Source: Ascaphus truei (Eukaryota > Chordata > Amphibia > Anura > Ascaphidae). Taken from it: 64,000 nt of DNA. Location: the NCBI GenBank assembly GCA_036426205.1, contig CM071567.1:291153141-291217140 (forward strand), written 5' to 3'. Positions 11,296 through 23,611 of this stretch are shown here, one piece after another (position 1 is the stretch's first letter; each line of letters opens with the position of its first letter). The position numbers and the translations under genes were made by a program. Below the pieces are notes generated by a model. That model ran no database searches. It was not told the origin of the DNA and saw nothing but the letters and a program-made list of their open reading frames with translations.

Positions 11296-11920
11296 GTCGT
11301 GCGACAGTACGGGACAAGGTGATCGCGCCAGATGTCCAACGGTGCACAGCTTGTGAGGAATGAGAGACCAGCAAGGTGTAGATTAAAAATGAAATTTTAT
11401 TGAAAAAACATTATTGAAAAAACATATGGTATGGGGGACACACTCTGACACGTTTCGGACCTGCGTGGTCCTTAATCATAGAGCATTTTTTCAATAAAAT
11501 TTCATTTTTAATCTACACCTTGCTGGTCTCTCATCTCTACAAGCTGTGCACCGCTGGAATCTTCGGATCCTTCCTACTGTTATATTGCCAACCGAGCGTG
11601 GATGCACGCACAGGAGAACAGCATATGTGAGTATTGTATGTCTCCCTTCATTGAGACTGGATGACCGGTAACAGTGCGGCAACACAAGGGTCATGTAGGG
11701 CGCAATCCTACAAAGTAACGGTACGTTAACCCTCTTCATGTTATTTGTCATATGTGATAGATTCATGTACTAAGCACTGGGTCCAATACCTAAAAAGTTA
11801 TGGTTATAGGCTGACTCCACAACAAAATAAGGATTTTTATTATCTACTGAAGTTCTGAACGAGATTGAGCACTGTTTTTGGGACTCTTGCCCCATAACCA
11901 CATACAATACCGTATCTCTT
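11296..11920. mobile_element. Hairpin element inserted in the PLE RT, 13-bp target duplication
   Basis: TACCGTATCTCTT occurs at 11283-11295 and 11908-11920, and removing one copy plus the 612 bp between them restores the PLE frame (RDT). Inside, 11340-11412 and 11488-11555 are inverted repeats around a loop. The loop reads, on the minus strand, TTAAGGACC-loop-GGTCCGAAACGTG. No coding domain is present. It shares its architecture with the insertions at 13011, 17732 and 48962. Confidence 0.85.
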
Positions 11921-12700
11921 AGATATGCTTTTTGTTGGACCACATATTTCTGCAAAAATGTATTTATATACATGGAGAGATTTGCTGTAAATGAGTTAAT
12001 CCCCGAGACTATAGGTCTGCCTGGGGGATTGACTACACTTTTATGTACCTTTGGGAGGAAATAGAAGATTGGCATCTTTGCTTTATCTTGGTATAAAAAT
12101 TCATATTCTTTTTCATCTAGTATGCCCATCTCCCTTCCACCATCGAAAAGATGTTTCAGTTCCTCTGTATATCTTTTAATTGGATTTGATGGCAGTTTTG
12201 TATATGTGTTCGTGTCTCCAAGTAATCTTAGTGCCTCCCGTTCATAATCCACCCGATCCATAAGGACCACCCCCCTCCCTTGTCCGCCTGTTTGATAACT
12301 AGATCACTGTTTTCCATCAATTGTTTTAGAGCCTCCTTCTCAGTTTCAGTCAAGTTCTCAATTTTTCTGTTATTTTGACAATTCTGATTATTTGTCAAAT
12401 TCTCAAAATCTTTTGTAATCATCTGGAAGAAAACCTCCAGATGGTTACCAGTGGCAAAATGAGGGGAAAATGTAGATTTCGATTTTAACCCAGTATGGAC
12501 AAATTTTCGTTCTTGTTCTTCAACTGGTGGTACTTCTGTGTTCATATTGGGCTCAATATGTCTTCATAAAAAGTATCATTTTACCGTTAATTTCCTAAGG
12601 AAACGATTTGCATCTATATATGAATCGAAACTACTGTGTCCTTTCATGGGTGCAAATGATAAACCTTTGGATAATATACTTTTGTGAGATTCTGATATTG
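11921..12700 (-). pseudogene. PLE N-terminal and early RT region
   Basis: Fragments in several frames add up to the PLE amino-terminal part: LSKGLSFAP-like and NRFLRKL words near 12600-12690, ADKGGG near 12275, then FYFLPKVHK and GRPIVSG, which are early RT motifs. Frameshifts separate 12228-12545 from 11921-12270, and a stop lies upstream of 12545. The segment continues into the RT after the insertion at 11296-11920. It is non-functional. Confidence 0.75.
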
Positions 12701-12764
12701 TGATTTTACTAAGATTTTGGATAATATACTTTTTTGTGATTCTGATATTGTGATTTTACTAGAT
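12668..12764. repeat. Two-copy 48-bp tandem duplication
   Basis: TTGGATAATATACTTTT...GATTTTACTA occurs twice in a row, just inside the right terminal repeat of the PLE. Confidence 0.8.
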
Positions 12765-14001
12765 CCGTAGTTCACCAGCCCCACAGCCGTGACGTCACAC
12801 GCTCCGACGGGCGCAAGGAAGGAAGCTCCAGTCTCGGATCACGAGCGCTGGAAGCTTGAAAAAACTCAGGGGAGGTGGTGAGCAGTGCGGCGAACATTCA
12901 ATTTCACTAACTAAGTGATACATGCTTATTTTATATTTGCACATTGTAAGTGCGCATTTTTATACCTTTTTTACATAAAGAATTTAATATCAGCCTGATC
13001 GCACTATGTATACATGTGATTGGAGAATGGTGCTCAAAAATACTTGGACCTATATCCATATATTGAAGAGAGAAGAGCAAAACACGGGGTAATGAATAAT
13101 GAATAATAATCAAAGTTCTAAACCTATAAGGGGGGCTCTAGAACACCCTGAAGGTGGGAGTACGTGTGCGGAGACACTTCCCCCTCCTCATTGGGTTGGC
13201 CCCAGGTAAACGTGCTCACGGGTCCCCCAGCAGCTCTCTCCAAAGCGTGCAGCTGTATCCAGGTCAGGAGAATCCAATGCAGTGTGTGTGCAGCGCACAG
13301 CAGAAAAATGAAGGAGAGCAGGTCTGGCAAAAATAAACTCTTTAATGGAAAGCCATAAAATAGAGGGTTGCAACCCTTCTACGCGTTTCGTGACAGGGCT
13401 TGTGCAACTTTATCAAGATAAAAAAGTGCACAACCTGCACGAAACGGGTAGAAGGGTTGCAACCCTCTATTTTATGGTTTTCCATTAAAGAGTTTATTTT
13501 TGCCAGACCTGCTCTCCTTCATTCTTCTGCTGTGCGCTGCACACACACTGCATTGATCGCACTATGTAGATTTTTCTCATCCTTCACATATTTCATCTCA
13601 TCGCTGACTGAGCCTTTGAGGGGGGATCCTGACTACATACATTCCATATGGGTAGCAGCCCTTCTGGCAAACTGCTTTTTATCCACTGATGTCTTGTGAG
13701 TAGACAAGACATACGAGCCAAGAAACCATCACGTGCTTTATTAATTACTTTTCCATACATCTACACTTATTTATGTGTTCTCTTGTCTCTTCTTCCCTTA
13801 CATGTTCCCCCTGGATTGTTTGAGAATTGTCATACATCTTGGAACCTGTGAAACAGGTCCCACCAGTGGGTTTGAGCTGGGTTATCAGACTTACACTATT
13901 TTATTTATTTATGTTCACTGTGTGCTATTTAATTTATATTTGTTTTACATTTTCATGAATATCTTAATTTAAGTTGTTCGTGCCTTCATATTCACTTTTT
14001 C
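12762..14001 (+). repeat. Right inverted terminal repeat of the PLE (interrupted)
   Basis: This is the reverse complement of 7691-8371 once the insertion at 13011-13568 is removed. The outer end reads TTCATATTCACTTTTTC. Opposed rather than direct terminal repeats make a stem of about 680 bp around the element. Confidence 0.85.
13011..13568. mobile_element. Hairpin element in the right PLE arm, 15-bp target duplication
   Basis: TGATCGCACTATGTA is present at 12996-13010 and 13554-13568. Comparison with the uninterrupted left arm proves an insertion. The element has inverted arms (about 13285-13380 and 13447-13550, sharing AACCCTCTATTTTATGG and CTCTTTAATGG). The loop carries GAAACGCG on the minus strand near 13381-13390 and GAAACGGG on the plus strand near 13441. 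It has no coding domain. Confidence 0.85.
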
Positions 14002-14047
14002 ACTACTAATCGGTTGTTTCTTGGTCAGTGGGAAGCACGCTTAAGTA

Positions 14048-14212
14048 ATGGACACCCCTGAGATCAATGTAAATGTCTTTTCTAAGAGATTACAGAGAAA
14101 GATAAACTTTGATAAAATAACAGATGAGGAAGAGGAAACAAATGATGAAAATGTAGACAATATAATTACAAGTGAATTTACCAAACTAGAGACACACATT
14201 TTGACCCAATAA
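14048..14212 (+). pseudogene. Short acidic 54-aa frame after PLE terminal repeat
   Basis: An ATG 47 bp beyond the terminal repeat opens a frame starting MDTPEINVNVFSKRLQRK with an acidic run (DEEEE) and a stop after 54 codons. Position and charge suggest the amino-terminal start of a PLE-type protein reading outward from the repeat, as expected if elements were tandemly arranged. No RT follows. It could also be a chance frame. Confidence 0.35.
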
Positions 14213-15360
14213 ACCTGCTTCTGCCCTAGGTACCCCAACCCCATCATTCCCAGCTTCAGACTGTTCCCCTCACTCCAGATCCATCTCAGTCCAACTAGGT
14301 TCCTGCTCACATCACCCCAGATCCAGCCCAGCTGAACCCAGACCCTGCTCAACTCTATCCAGATCCATCTCAGCCTAGAAAGGTCTTTGCTCACCTCACA
14401 CAGGAACCAGCTCTGCCCAACCCAGTCCAAGCTCACCTCGCATCGGACCCAGAGCAGCCAACCCAGTCCCAGCTCAGCCCACAGCAGTAGGAGAGAGCAA
14501 GATATCTGGGGGAACCTTCTCACCCCCTGTGTATCCATGCCATACACTGATGTTACCCAAAATCCCAGATGTAGAGGAAATTTTGTCAACGATCCAACCT
14601 GACGGATAGAGAGAGCTGCAGAAAACTGACATCCCAGAGCAGTTAGTTGTGTCTGCTTTTCAAAGTATACTTGAGGTATCACAGAGTCATAGACCCAAGA
14701 TGATCTATGGGAATGGGAAGCCAGTAGGGGACTTCCAGCTTATGTTATACCAACAGAAACTCTGCCAAAATGTCTGACAAACTGAAGAGGACAGCCAAAT
14801 TGATATGCCTTGCTAATTTTCAAACACCATGTAAGTTTTGAACAATATTGTGAGTGGTCCAAAAAAGTAAACTACTGTATGACAGCTATAGGGGGAAGAG
14901 AGTGATTCCCATCTGTTTGAGGTGAGCCATTATAAATGAACTGAAGAAGCAGTTTAAACTCACTACTGCACAATTCAGGACCGTTAAAGACACCATCAAT
15001 CCCCTTTTACAGCCTCAGAAAACTGTGGCTGGAATTTTCTGACTGAAGAAAGCTAATATATGAACTGAATAAATAAAATAAAAAGTAAATGTAATCTAAT
15101 AAATACAGTTTTATAGTTTTTTTAAATTAAGTACTTTACTGTAGTTAATGTTTAAGTCTAGTTTTCGTTTTTGTTTTGCATGTTTGGCAGCCTAATGAGC
15201 ATCAACACTGTATTAGTGTAGGAAACACATCCTGTGATACTTTAAGGACATGTACAATACTTTAATTCGTTAATCTACAATATATTCTTCTCTAAATACT
15301 GTAACATTTTCACAAATATTTAACATTAGAAAATGTAAAAGAGACAGCAAGAAGAAGATC
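14213..15360. other. No gene recognised
   Basis: 14250-14480 has loose repetition of CAGATCCA and CCCAGCTC words. The long minus-strand frame over it (about 213 codons) is compositional, with no domain. The rest is AT-rich. Confidence 0.4.
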
Positions 15361-15367
15361 TAGGTTA

Positions 15368-16990
15368 TTGGTTAGAAACAGCAAGCTTGACCCTATCTGT
15401 CCTTCTAACTATCGACCTGTCTCCCTCCTGCCTTTTGCCTCCAAACTCCTTGACCGTCTTGTATTCTCTCGATTGTTACACTTTCTCAACACCTATTCTC
15501 TTCCAGACCCTCTACAATCTGGCTTCCGCACTGCTCACTCTACTGAAACAGCCCTCACTAAAATAACTGACGACCTCCATGCTGCCAAAGACAGAGGTTA
15601 TTACACTCTGCTCATATTACTTGACCTCTCTGCAGCTTTCGACGCCGTGGACCACCCTCTTCCCCTTCACATTCTCCATACTCTTGGTATTCAGAATAAA
15701 GCTCTATCCTGGATCTCCTCTTACCTCTCCCATCATACTTTCAGTGTCTCTTTTGCTAACACCTCCTCCTCCTCTACTGATCTCTCTGTGGGGGTACCCC
15801 AGGGCTCTGTCCTGGGACTCCTTCTCTTTTCTCTTTACACACTCTCTCTAGGTGACCTAATCAAATCTTTTGGGTTTAAATATCACCTCTATGCTGACGA
15901 CACACAAATTTACCTTTCAACCCGACCTTACACCTGCCATACAGACCAAAGTTTCTGAATGCCTCTCTGGAATATCATCCGGGATGGCCATCCGCCGACT
16001 AAAACTTAACATGGCAAAAACAGAGCTCCTTATACTTCCTCCCAAACCTGGCCCTACTACCTCCTTCCACATTAGTAATGGAAATACAATAATTCACCCA
16101 GTAGCCCAAGCACGGTGCCTAGGGGTTACACTTGATTCCTCTCTCTCATTCTCCTCTGATTTTCAAAACGTTTCTAAAACGTGTCGCTTTTTCCTCCACA
16201 ATATCACAAAGATACGCCCTTTCCTCTGTTACTCGACTGCTAAAACTCTGACTCAGGCCCTCATTTTCTCACGTCTCGATTACTGCAACCTCCTGCTTTC
16301 CGGCCTTCCTGCCTCTCACCTATCTCCCCTACAATCTATCCTAAACACTGCTGTCAGAATCACTCTACTCTTTCCTAAATCTGTCTCTGCATCTCCCCTC
16401 CTGAAATCCCTCTCCTGGCATCCGATAAAATCCTGTATCTCACACTCAATTCTCCTCCTCACTTTTAAAGCTTTACATTCTTCGGCCTCTCCTTACATCT
16501 CAGCCCTAAATTCTCGCTATGCACCATCCCGACTCTTGCGTTCTTCTCAAGGATGTCTTCTTTCTACCCCCTTTGTATCTAAAGCTCTCTCCCGCCTTAA
16601 ACCTTTCTTACTTTCTGCCCCGCACCTCTGGAATGCCCTTACCCTCAATACCCGACTAGCACCCTCTCTAGCCACCTTAAGACACATCTGCTTAAAGAAG
16701 CCTATGAATAGCACTGGATAATCCTGGATACATGATACATAAAGCTTGGCCCCCTGCAGACGCACTTACTAGAATTCCCTCCTACTGTCTCTGTACGTTC
16801 TCCCTACCTACCAATTACACTGTAAGCTCCTCGGAGCAGGGACTCCTCTTCCTTAATGTTACTTTTATGTCTGATGCACTTATTCCCATAAGCTGTTATT
16901 TATATTATTTGTTATTTAATTGATATGTATTACTACTGTGAAGCGCTATGTACATTTATGGCGCTATATAAATAAAGACATACAATACAA
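15368..16990 (+). mobile_element. L2-type LINE, 5' truncated, frameshifted
   Basis: Two overlapping frames make one RT. The first, 15368-15958, has YRPVSLL, a GFR..HSTETAL motif, [23 protein letters not shown] and the catalytic YADD at residues 175-178. The second, 15870-16721, continues with LKLNMAKTELL and LDYCN, matching the RT thumb and C-terminal region of L2/CR1 LINEs. The switch near 15920 is a single-base frameshift. The apurinic endonuclease and 5' region are missing, which is usual 5' truncation. The 3' end has the GAGCAGGGACT region, GCGCTATATAAATAAAG and a (TACAA)n tail at 16978-17009. Confidence 0.9.
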
Positions 16991-17009
16991 TACAATACAA
17001 TACAATACA
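16978..17009 (+). repeat. (ATACA)n tail of the LINE
   Basis: Five or more units of ATACA follow the LINE 3' end. Short tandem tails replace poly(A) in L2-type elements. Confidence 0.9.
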
Positions 17010-17589
17010 GAACATTGTATTATTTAAAAAGTCATATTGTAGCCATAGTTTTATTCTTGTTTTGCAGGTTGGTAACCATCAACACCATGTTCATACAGGA
17101 AGCACATCCAGCGATACTGTCAGGTAATGTACTTCATGCATCTACTGTATTTTCTTCTCTAAATAACATATGCGTATGTAGCACTTGTTCCCCCCTGCCA
17201 TGGAAGATTTGGCCACTACATGGGTATTGTCCATGGTGCTGTCGCTCACCTGCTGGTTCATGAGGTCTGAGTGGCTCCGCAGTTGTAGTTTGGGAGCAGC
17301 AACAGGGCAGGCTTTCTCCATCTCTTTACTGTTCAGCACCCCCATTCCATGAGGATCCTGCTGAGTGCAGGATGGTCCTCACAGGCAATACTCCTTCCCA
17401 ATAAGCAAACACCATAGTTGGTCCAATGGCAGGTTTATTGCATAACAGCATGATACATATCTAGCCCTGGAGCAGGCCCCAGGGGCTTGAGGCCCCAAGA
17501 GCACCTCCTAATCTCCTTGACCCTCTTGCAGGGAAAAGGTTATCACACTGTCCCATAATCAACACACTCAATTTGATGGAGTGTCAGCA

Positions 17590-17595
17590 TTTATA
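17590..17595 (-). promoter_or_regulatory. TATA box of the solo LTR
   Basis: TATAAA on the minus strand in the context GGGTATAAATGC, about 155 bp upstream of the AATAAA signal at 17434-17439. Confidence 0.55.
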
Positions 17596-17731
17596 CCCAG
17601 GGGGAAGGGCTCGCCCCATAATAGGACGGGTCCAGGTACTGACAGACATCACACTATATACATGTGACCCAGTCAGTACCCTGCCCAGTATGACACTCCA
17701 ACTGCCGGTTTAGGCCTGCCCCTGGATAAGG

Positions 17732-18365
17732 TAGGAAAATAAGGCAATGCACTGCCAAAGGGAACAGAAGGAGGCCACGGCATGCAGCATCAAAAAATAT
17801 TTATTCCATATAAAGTGGACCAGATGTCCCGCCTAGTCACATAGGGGTCCACCACACGCTTTCAGTCATTAAAAATGCCCTTTCGCAGCACCTTGAGAAA
17901 GGGCATACTGCCCGAAACGCGTTGGTGGACCCCTACTGTGACTTAGGGGGGACATCTGGTCCACTTTTTATGGAATAAATATTTTTTTGATGCTGCATGC
18001 CGTGAGCCTCCTTCTGTTCCCTTTGGCAGTGCACTGCCTTATTTTCCTACCTGTTTCTTCTGCTTACCTGGGAGATCGCACGCCTAAGAATACATCTGTA
18101 GTTGGACACTCCAGGAGAAAATAAGTGAGTGTTACTTATGGGTCGCTGTACCCTTTTTTTCTCCTTTACAATAGGGATTCTGGTCTGTACTCTTTATATA
18201 TGGTGCCGCTGGCATTAGCTACTAGTCCCCTAACCCAATTAGGGCTACATTATGATATATGCTTATATGGAAGGAGTTCATATCAACTGCAGTTCTTTAT
18301 ATTAAAAACAGGACTTGTTTTTTCTGATGCACTGGCTTTCTACATACTCCTGCCCCTGGATAAGG
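17732..18365. mobile_element. Hairpin element in the LTR, 17-bp target duplication
   Basis: CCTGCCCCTGGATAAGG occurs at 17715-17731 and 18349-18365. The arms at about 17736-17862 and 17922-18052 are inverted copies (AATATTTATTCCATA, GTGGACCAGATGTCC). Between them, on the plus strand, lies CTTGAGAAAGGGC-loop-GCCCGAAACGCGTTGG (17892-17925). The right third is unique sequence with no domain. Confidence 0.85.
17891..17926 (+). ncRNA. Hammerhead-like hairpin core
   Basis: A perfect GGGC/GCCC stem is followed directly by GAAACGCGTTGG. The 5' box reads TTGAGAA instead of CTGANGA, so catalysis is doubtful. It is the same structural slot as in the other hairpin elements. Confidence 0.35.
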
Positions 18366-18879
18366 CAACATAGTACCCATACAGGCTGCAACTGCAGGCT
18401 AGGCCATGCGCAGGAGATTAACCCCAACACTGCCTTTTCCTATCAGGACTCATAGTGTTGATACCAGTAGAAGGCTATAGCCAGGGGAACTTGGCTACAA
18501 GTATGTATAATATCATATGCATTTCAACCAGAGTCCATATAAACTTCTCTAGGCATTGAAAATTCAATGACACGCACATGCGTTTCAATCAGGTTCCAAA
18601 AAAACACACACGTACCACCCAATGTAATTCATGAATCTATTTCTTCTCGGTTATTGATATATAATATTCTTATTTCATAGGTAAAAGTGTCCAAGAGCCA
18701 GCTCAAAGAAGATTGTGTGAAGCGTCCAGATCTTCGCCTCTTCACGTGCACTCCCGCACTACCTCTGCGCATGCACAGAGCTTCCTCTGACGGGACTTCT
18801 CCCGCTAGTCGCGCAGCACACATGGGCATAGCCCTGACATCACCCGATGCTGCAGGTATTGTCTCCGCCCCAAGATTGC

Positions 18880-19030
18880 ACAACACATTATGACGACTCT
18901 AAACTCTCCACCCCAGACCCGGTGATCTCGACTATCCATACTCCAGACCTGCCCCCATATCTATCGGTGGCGTTATATCTATTCCCACCTCAGTCCCGGG
19001 GTCTCGTCTGTGGTGAGCACAGCGTGACAG
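18880..19030 (+). mobile_element. Gypsy-type LTR 3' end fragment
   Basis: The segment ends GGTGAGCACAGCGTGACA and shares GGTGGCGTT, TATTCCCACCTCAG-like and GTGGTGAGCACAG words with 46411-46500 on the opposite strand. Those mark the 3' end of one LTR family. Only the end remains. Confidence 0.5.
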
Positions 19031-19469
19031 ATTGTACATTTGAAAGTCTGTGTGCATTATCTCTAAATATTCATTTACTGAAATTTAATAATAAAAAAAT
19101 TGTATATTTTAAAATACGTTGTAGTCATCTGAAGTTTTTTAGGAGAATAAGTGGTGGATTACACTTAAATGTATGGGATATCAAATCATATCATATGAAA
19201 TAAACAGGAATAAGGGATGGATTACATTGCATTTAGGTTTGAAGACATACTTGCACATTAGCAGCACCTACAGTATCATTACTGTGCAGTATAGCAACCA
19301 ACGCTAAAACTTAATTTTCCCGGCCGCGATACACTCACGAGTCAGCTACGAACAACCAAGAAAACATCATGAAATCAGACGTAATCCACACAAACGTAAA
19401 TGATGCTGTATCTGTATATATCCCCTCAAACAAACCTTCAATATGGGTTCAATCTGAATACCAAGATGG

Positions 19470-19840
19470 TATACGGACATGGTCACTATCATGCCCCACC
19501 TAAGATGGCTGCTAGGCATGAAGTCAGCCTCTCTCAGGCTTTCAGTTGGCAGCAGCTGTTCCTGGGCTTTAAATATCAGTCAGTTGCTCCCTGTCTTTGC
19601 TTGTGCAGTACCCTGTACCATGTTCCTGCCTAGATCTACCTTTGATCCTGTTTTTGCCTTGCCTGTGTTTGGACTCCTGCTTGTATCTGATTATCCTTGC
19701 CTGCCTCCTGCCTTGACCCCGGAACTGAACCTGACTACCCCTGCATCACAGGCCTTAGATCCCAGGTCAAGGTTGGTGTATCTCTCCCTACCTCTGCCTT
19801 GTGGGTCCATATACTGGTTTCAGTCAGCAACGTTACACCT
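19470..19840 (+). mobile_element. Gypsy-type LTR fragment
   Basis: The layout is a promoter-like GGCTTTAAATATCAG near 19567, then the CT-rich, CCTGCCT-repeating region typical of amphibian Gypsy LTRs, ending GCAACGTTACA near 19840. The reading frames across it (up to 143 codons) are LTR sequence, not protein genes. No adjoining gag or pol was found. Confidence 0.5.
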
Positions 19841-20198
19841 TCAAACACATGGAGAGACACCTGTGCTAAAAAGAGCACACCAGAGATACCTAGAATACTG
19901 TATATGCTAATAATATAGGTCAAGTATATTGAAATTACTTCTATTAGCATATATCCCAGGTATCTCAGGTGCGCTAGAAGGTAGGTGAATGTCACTTTTA
20001 AGCCCAAATTGTGAATATCGGTGGCTGTGAAGAAATTCAATCTTTTTGGCAAATTTAAATGTCGGCACAATTTTTTTGCTTATCTCTACTTAAAAGGCCT
20101 GGCACAATATTTGAACTCATTATTTTTGTACAATATCAATGTAATGTATGTTAATGTATATTTCTTAAAGAGAAAAATGGAATAGAAAACCAATCATT

Positions 20199-20344
20199 CT
20201 GAAAAAATAAAGAAATGTTTTAAATATGTTGATGTACAATTGCACCATCATCAGGACTTCACTTACACATTCATCATGTCTTGATGATGGAGAAAGTATA
20301 CACCAAAACATTTACTATTTAATACATTTCTTTATTTTTTTCAG
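20199..20344. repeat. Inverted repeat of about 25 bp arms
   Basis: CTGAAAAAATAAAGAAATG at 20199-20217 pairs with CATTTCTTTATTTTTTTCAG at 20325-20344. The loop holds GATGATGG and CATCATC words. It may be a relic of the hairpin family described elsewhere, but the GAAAC core is absent. Confidence 0.6.
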
Positions 20345-20349
20345 AAAGA

Positions 20350-22165
20350 CTGGAGGACCTTTTCCTTTTTTCTCTTTTGGTTATTCTTCTGAAACATCAG
20401 GGCTGCAATGAATGTGCACACAGCAGTTTAGCGCTATTCTGTTTGTGTGTCACCCCCGGCCCCCTTCTCCACAATTATGTATATTTCCTCACATATGTTT
20501 TTGTACAAATAGGCTGCAAAATTCTAGTTATTTGAAATATTTGGGAACACTCTCATGCCAGTATATAAAATGTATAAAATGCTGATGTTACATAATATAA
20601 CCTTCAAACAAGTACTGTTTTGTTACTAGATGTCAAAATGTATGTTAGTGATAACACATCAGGCACTTCTGTAATGAGACTACATGGCAGTTCCGTGATG
20701 TTCCTGTTGACTATTTATTGTGCTTTTGATTTAAGATTATGGCCTGGTAAATAGTTTATAAGTATTGCAATGATCTAGGAAAAATTAAGAATAGATAGCT
20801 TGGCAAATCCCATGGAAATAGTTAAAATATGTTTTGTATTTTTTCTTATCTGAACAGATAAAACCAAAAGTTGCTTTAGTGTGATTTTATTCTAATTTAT
20901 TAGCAATAAATAAATAAACCCTTGCCTTAGATTCAAAATGAAGGTGTCCATTGGAATGTTGAAAATTACACTACAGTCTGCATACACCTGCTCAATATAA
21001 TTTTGTATTCAATTGTCCAAGAGGAATTATAATTAAGATCATATTTCAAATAACATTATGTATCCAATCAATTTCCCAAGTGAAAAAATGTATTATTCAA
21101 AGATATGATTCTGATCAGTCTTACATATATTTCAGATTCTTTCAAATACATTCTTTAAAATGATATACTGTAGTATTATAGTAGCTTAAAATAGTTTTAT
21201 ATTACTACAAAGCTGTTCCATATACTGTATGATCCTCAACAAATCTTAAGGAAATATTTAACCTATGCTGAAGTTGCTCTCTAACTCTCATTTATCATTT
21301 CATGTTCTGTTATATAGATTGTCTTTATTAGCAGGACTACAACCCCAATAAAGTATTAAAGAGGTAATGTGATTCTCGACAGATCATACTGTACAATAGC
21401 AATGCCTGTAAGTGGTAATGAGTATGTCCAACATTTTATTAACTCCAGCTGTGCAGCATGGTAGATTTTAAAAGGATGTGCAACACAAATAGAGAATACC
21501 AAAAAACACAGAGGGTATATACTGCTCACTAAGTGAAGATAAAGTGGTTTAAGAAATAGTTTGCGCCCTAAATGCCTAGATTGGCATTGGATGCATCAGA
21601 TGGTCTGACTGTAATACTATTACCAAAATTAGAGAGAGGGATGTGTTACCAACCCCCTCCCTAGCTAGGAGCTCACTAATAGATGCACTCCTGGGCTATT
21701 AAAACATTACATTTATTATAATAATTAAAAAATTACACACATATAATAGACATGAATCGTGAAAAAATAATAATATAACCTAAAGTGAATTAAAATAAGT
21801 AGGAGTAGGTCTGGTACTAGTGAAGCTGACTATCAGGTGTATAGCCCTAGTGTTGAATAATACAGTCTTAGACAACTCCTAGAATTACATTGGCAATCAA
21901 TCCACCTGTAGAACCTAACTATATGTAGGGCAACTAATCCTAATGGGTGTAACTACTTAAATTGGTGTAGATGTGCTCCTTGTGTAATAAGATGTTGACC
22001 CTAACACAGCATACCTGAAAACCAACCAAAGATTGCAATGTACAGTATAAAGCAGACCACAGACAAATGGTAACGTGATAGTCAGAGGGTAAAAGCTAAG
22101 CTAAATATAAACGCCATGCTAACCATGACACAGCTCCAACATCACTGCTTAATTTTACTCCTAAC
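20350..22165. other. No gene recognised
   Basis: AT-rich sequence. The part from 21480 onward has an LTR-like or terminal-repeat-like texture but no resolved ends. Confidence 0.4.
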
Positions 22166-22379
22166 ACCTAAATCAGGCCTGCACCGCATGCGGCCCGCCT
22201 GGCCTCACTGTGCAGCCCGCGATGAATCCGGCCGGCACCAATTAATTAATTAAATAAACTAAAAATTAAAAAAGTTAAAAAAAAATGGCGCCGATTCCCT
22301 GCGGTCCAGGCGCGCATGCGCAGGGCCCACTCCCCCCGCCCCCCTCGCAACGTGAATGGAGGGGGAATCCTCTGCGGGC

Positions 22380-22870
22380 CCACTCCCCCCCTGCTCCCAA
22401 CGTGGGACGGAGGGGGAAGTAACACTCAGCTCCTCTGTGGGCCTGCTCCCCGCCTGCTCCCAACGTGGGACGGAGGGGGAAGTAACACTCTGCTCCTTTG
22501 CGGCCCACTCCCCCCACCTGCTCTCAATGTGGGATGGAGGGGGAAGTAACACTCAGCTCCTCTGCGGGCCCGCTCCCCCCACTGCTCCCAACGTGGGAAA
22601 GAGGGGGGGAAGTAACATTCAGCTCCTCTGTGGGCCCGCTCCCCCCCCCCTGCTCCCAACGTGGGATGGAGGGGGAAGTAACACTCAGCAGCTCCTCTGC
22701 GGGCCCGCTCCCCCTCCCCTGCTCCCAACGTGGGATGGAGGGGGAAGTAACACTCAGCTCTTCTGCGGGCCCGCTCCCCCCACTGCTCCCAATGTGGGAT
22801 GGAGGGGGAAGTAACACTCAGCTCCTCTGTGGCCCGCTCCCCCCATGCTCCAAACATGGGACAGAGGGGG
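22380..22870. repeat. Minisatellite, units of about 60-75 bp
   Basis: Eight units share GGAGGGGGAAGTAACA and CTCCTCTGCGGGCCCGC, with variable C runs. The same module occurs twice at 57960-58090 in another hAT-like element, on the opposite strand. Confidence 0.9.
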
Positions 22871-23154
22871 AAGTAATAATTAATAAGCAACTCAGCTCCT
22901 CCTGCAGCCTGCTTCTCACCGCTTCGCGCCACGGCCAGCTTCCCGCGACCCCCCAAGCTCACCTCCAGTGCCTCCCCCCCCCCCCCCAGCCCTCCTCCCG
23001 GGCCCCCCCCCCCCCACGAGCTCACCTCCCGTGCCCTCCCACCCAGCCCGCACCCCCAAGCCCACCTCCCGTCCCGGGCAGCTGCCGCAGGGATATTAGG
23101 GGCAGGAGTGGAAAGCATCCGGCGGCAAGCTGCAATCACCCGGTCAAGTTAAGT

Positions 23155-23605
23155 CACCCCACCCAGTCACTGTCACCCACCCAGTCACTGTCACCCACCC
23201 AGTCACTGTCTCCCACCCAGTCACTGTTAGTCACTGTCCCCCACCCACGCAGTCACTGTCACCCACCCAGTCACTGTCTCCCACCCAGTCACTGTTTCCC
23301 ACCCAGTCACTATCTCCCACCCAGTCACTGTTAGTCACTGTCACCCACCCACGCAGTCACTGTTAGTCACTGTCACCCACCCATGCAGTCACTGTTAGTC
23401 ACTGTCACCCAACCACGCAGTCACTGTTAGTCACTGTCTCCCACCCAGTCACTGTCTCCCTGTCACCCAGTCACTGTCTCCCTGTCACCCAGTCACGGTC
23501 TTCCTTTCACCCAGTCACTGTCTCCCACCCAGTCACTGTCACCCACCGACGCAGTCACTGTTAGTCACTGTCTCCCACCCAGTCACTGTCTCCCACCCAC
23601 CGTCA
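23155..23605. repeat. Minisatellite CCCACCCAGTCACTGTC
   Basis: Over 20 units of about 16-18 bp, with TTAGTCACTGTC variants in a higher-order pattern. A related array on the other strand fills 57135-57720. Confidence 0.9.
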
Positions 23606-23611
23606 TTCACC

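Larger units (their letters stand above)
17177..18499 (-). mobile_element. Solo LTR, split by a nested hairpin element
   Basis: On the minus strand the unit begins TGTAGCCAAGTTCCCC and ends GGGGGAACAAGTGCTACA, with TG...CA ends and imperfect inverted termini. A TATAAA box is at 17595-17590 and an AATAAA signal at 17439-17434, spaced as in an LTR promoter and R region. The nested insertion at 17732-18365 accounts for the excess length, leaving about 690 bp. No internal retroviral or Gypsy coding region adjoins it. A clean target duplication was not seen at the ends. Confidence 0.7.

Noticed and set aside
14041..14682. 213-codon minus-strand frame rich in Trp, Leu and Val
   Set aside because: It comes from loosely repeated CAGATCCA/CCCAGCTC sequence on the other strand, with no motif.
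20199..20344. Possible hammerhead or microRNA hairpin
   Set aside because: The arms pair, but the GAAAC core is missing and the long loop is not typical of a microRNA precursor.
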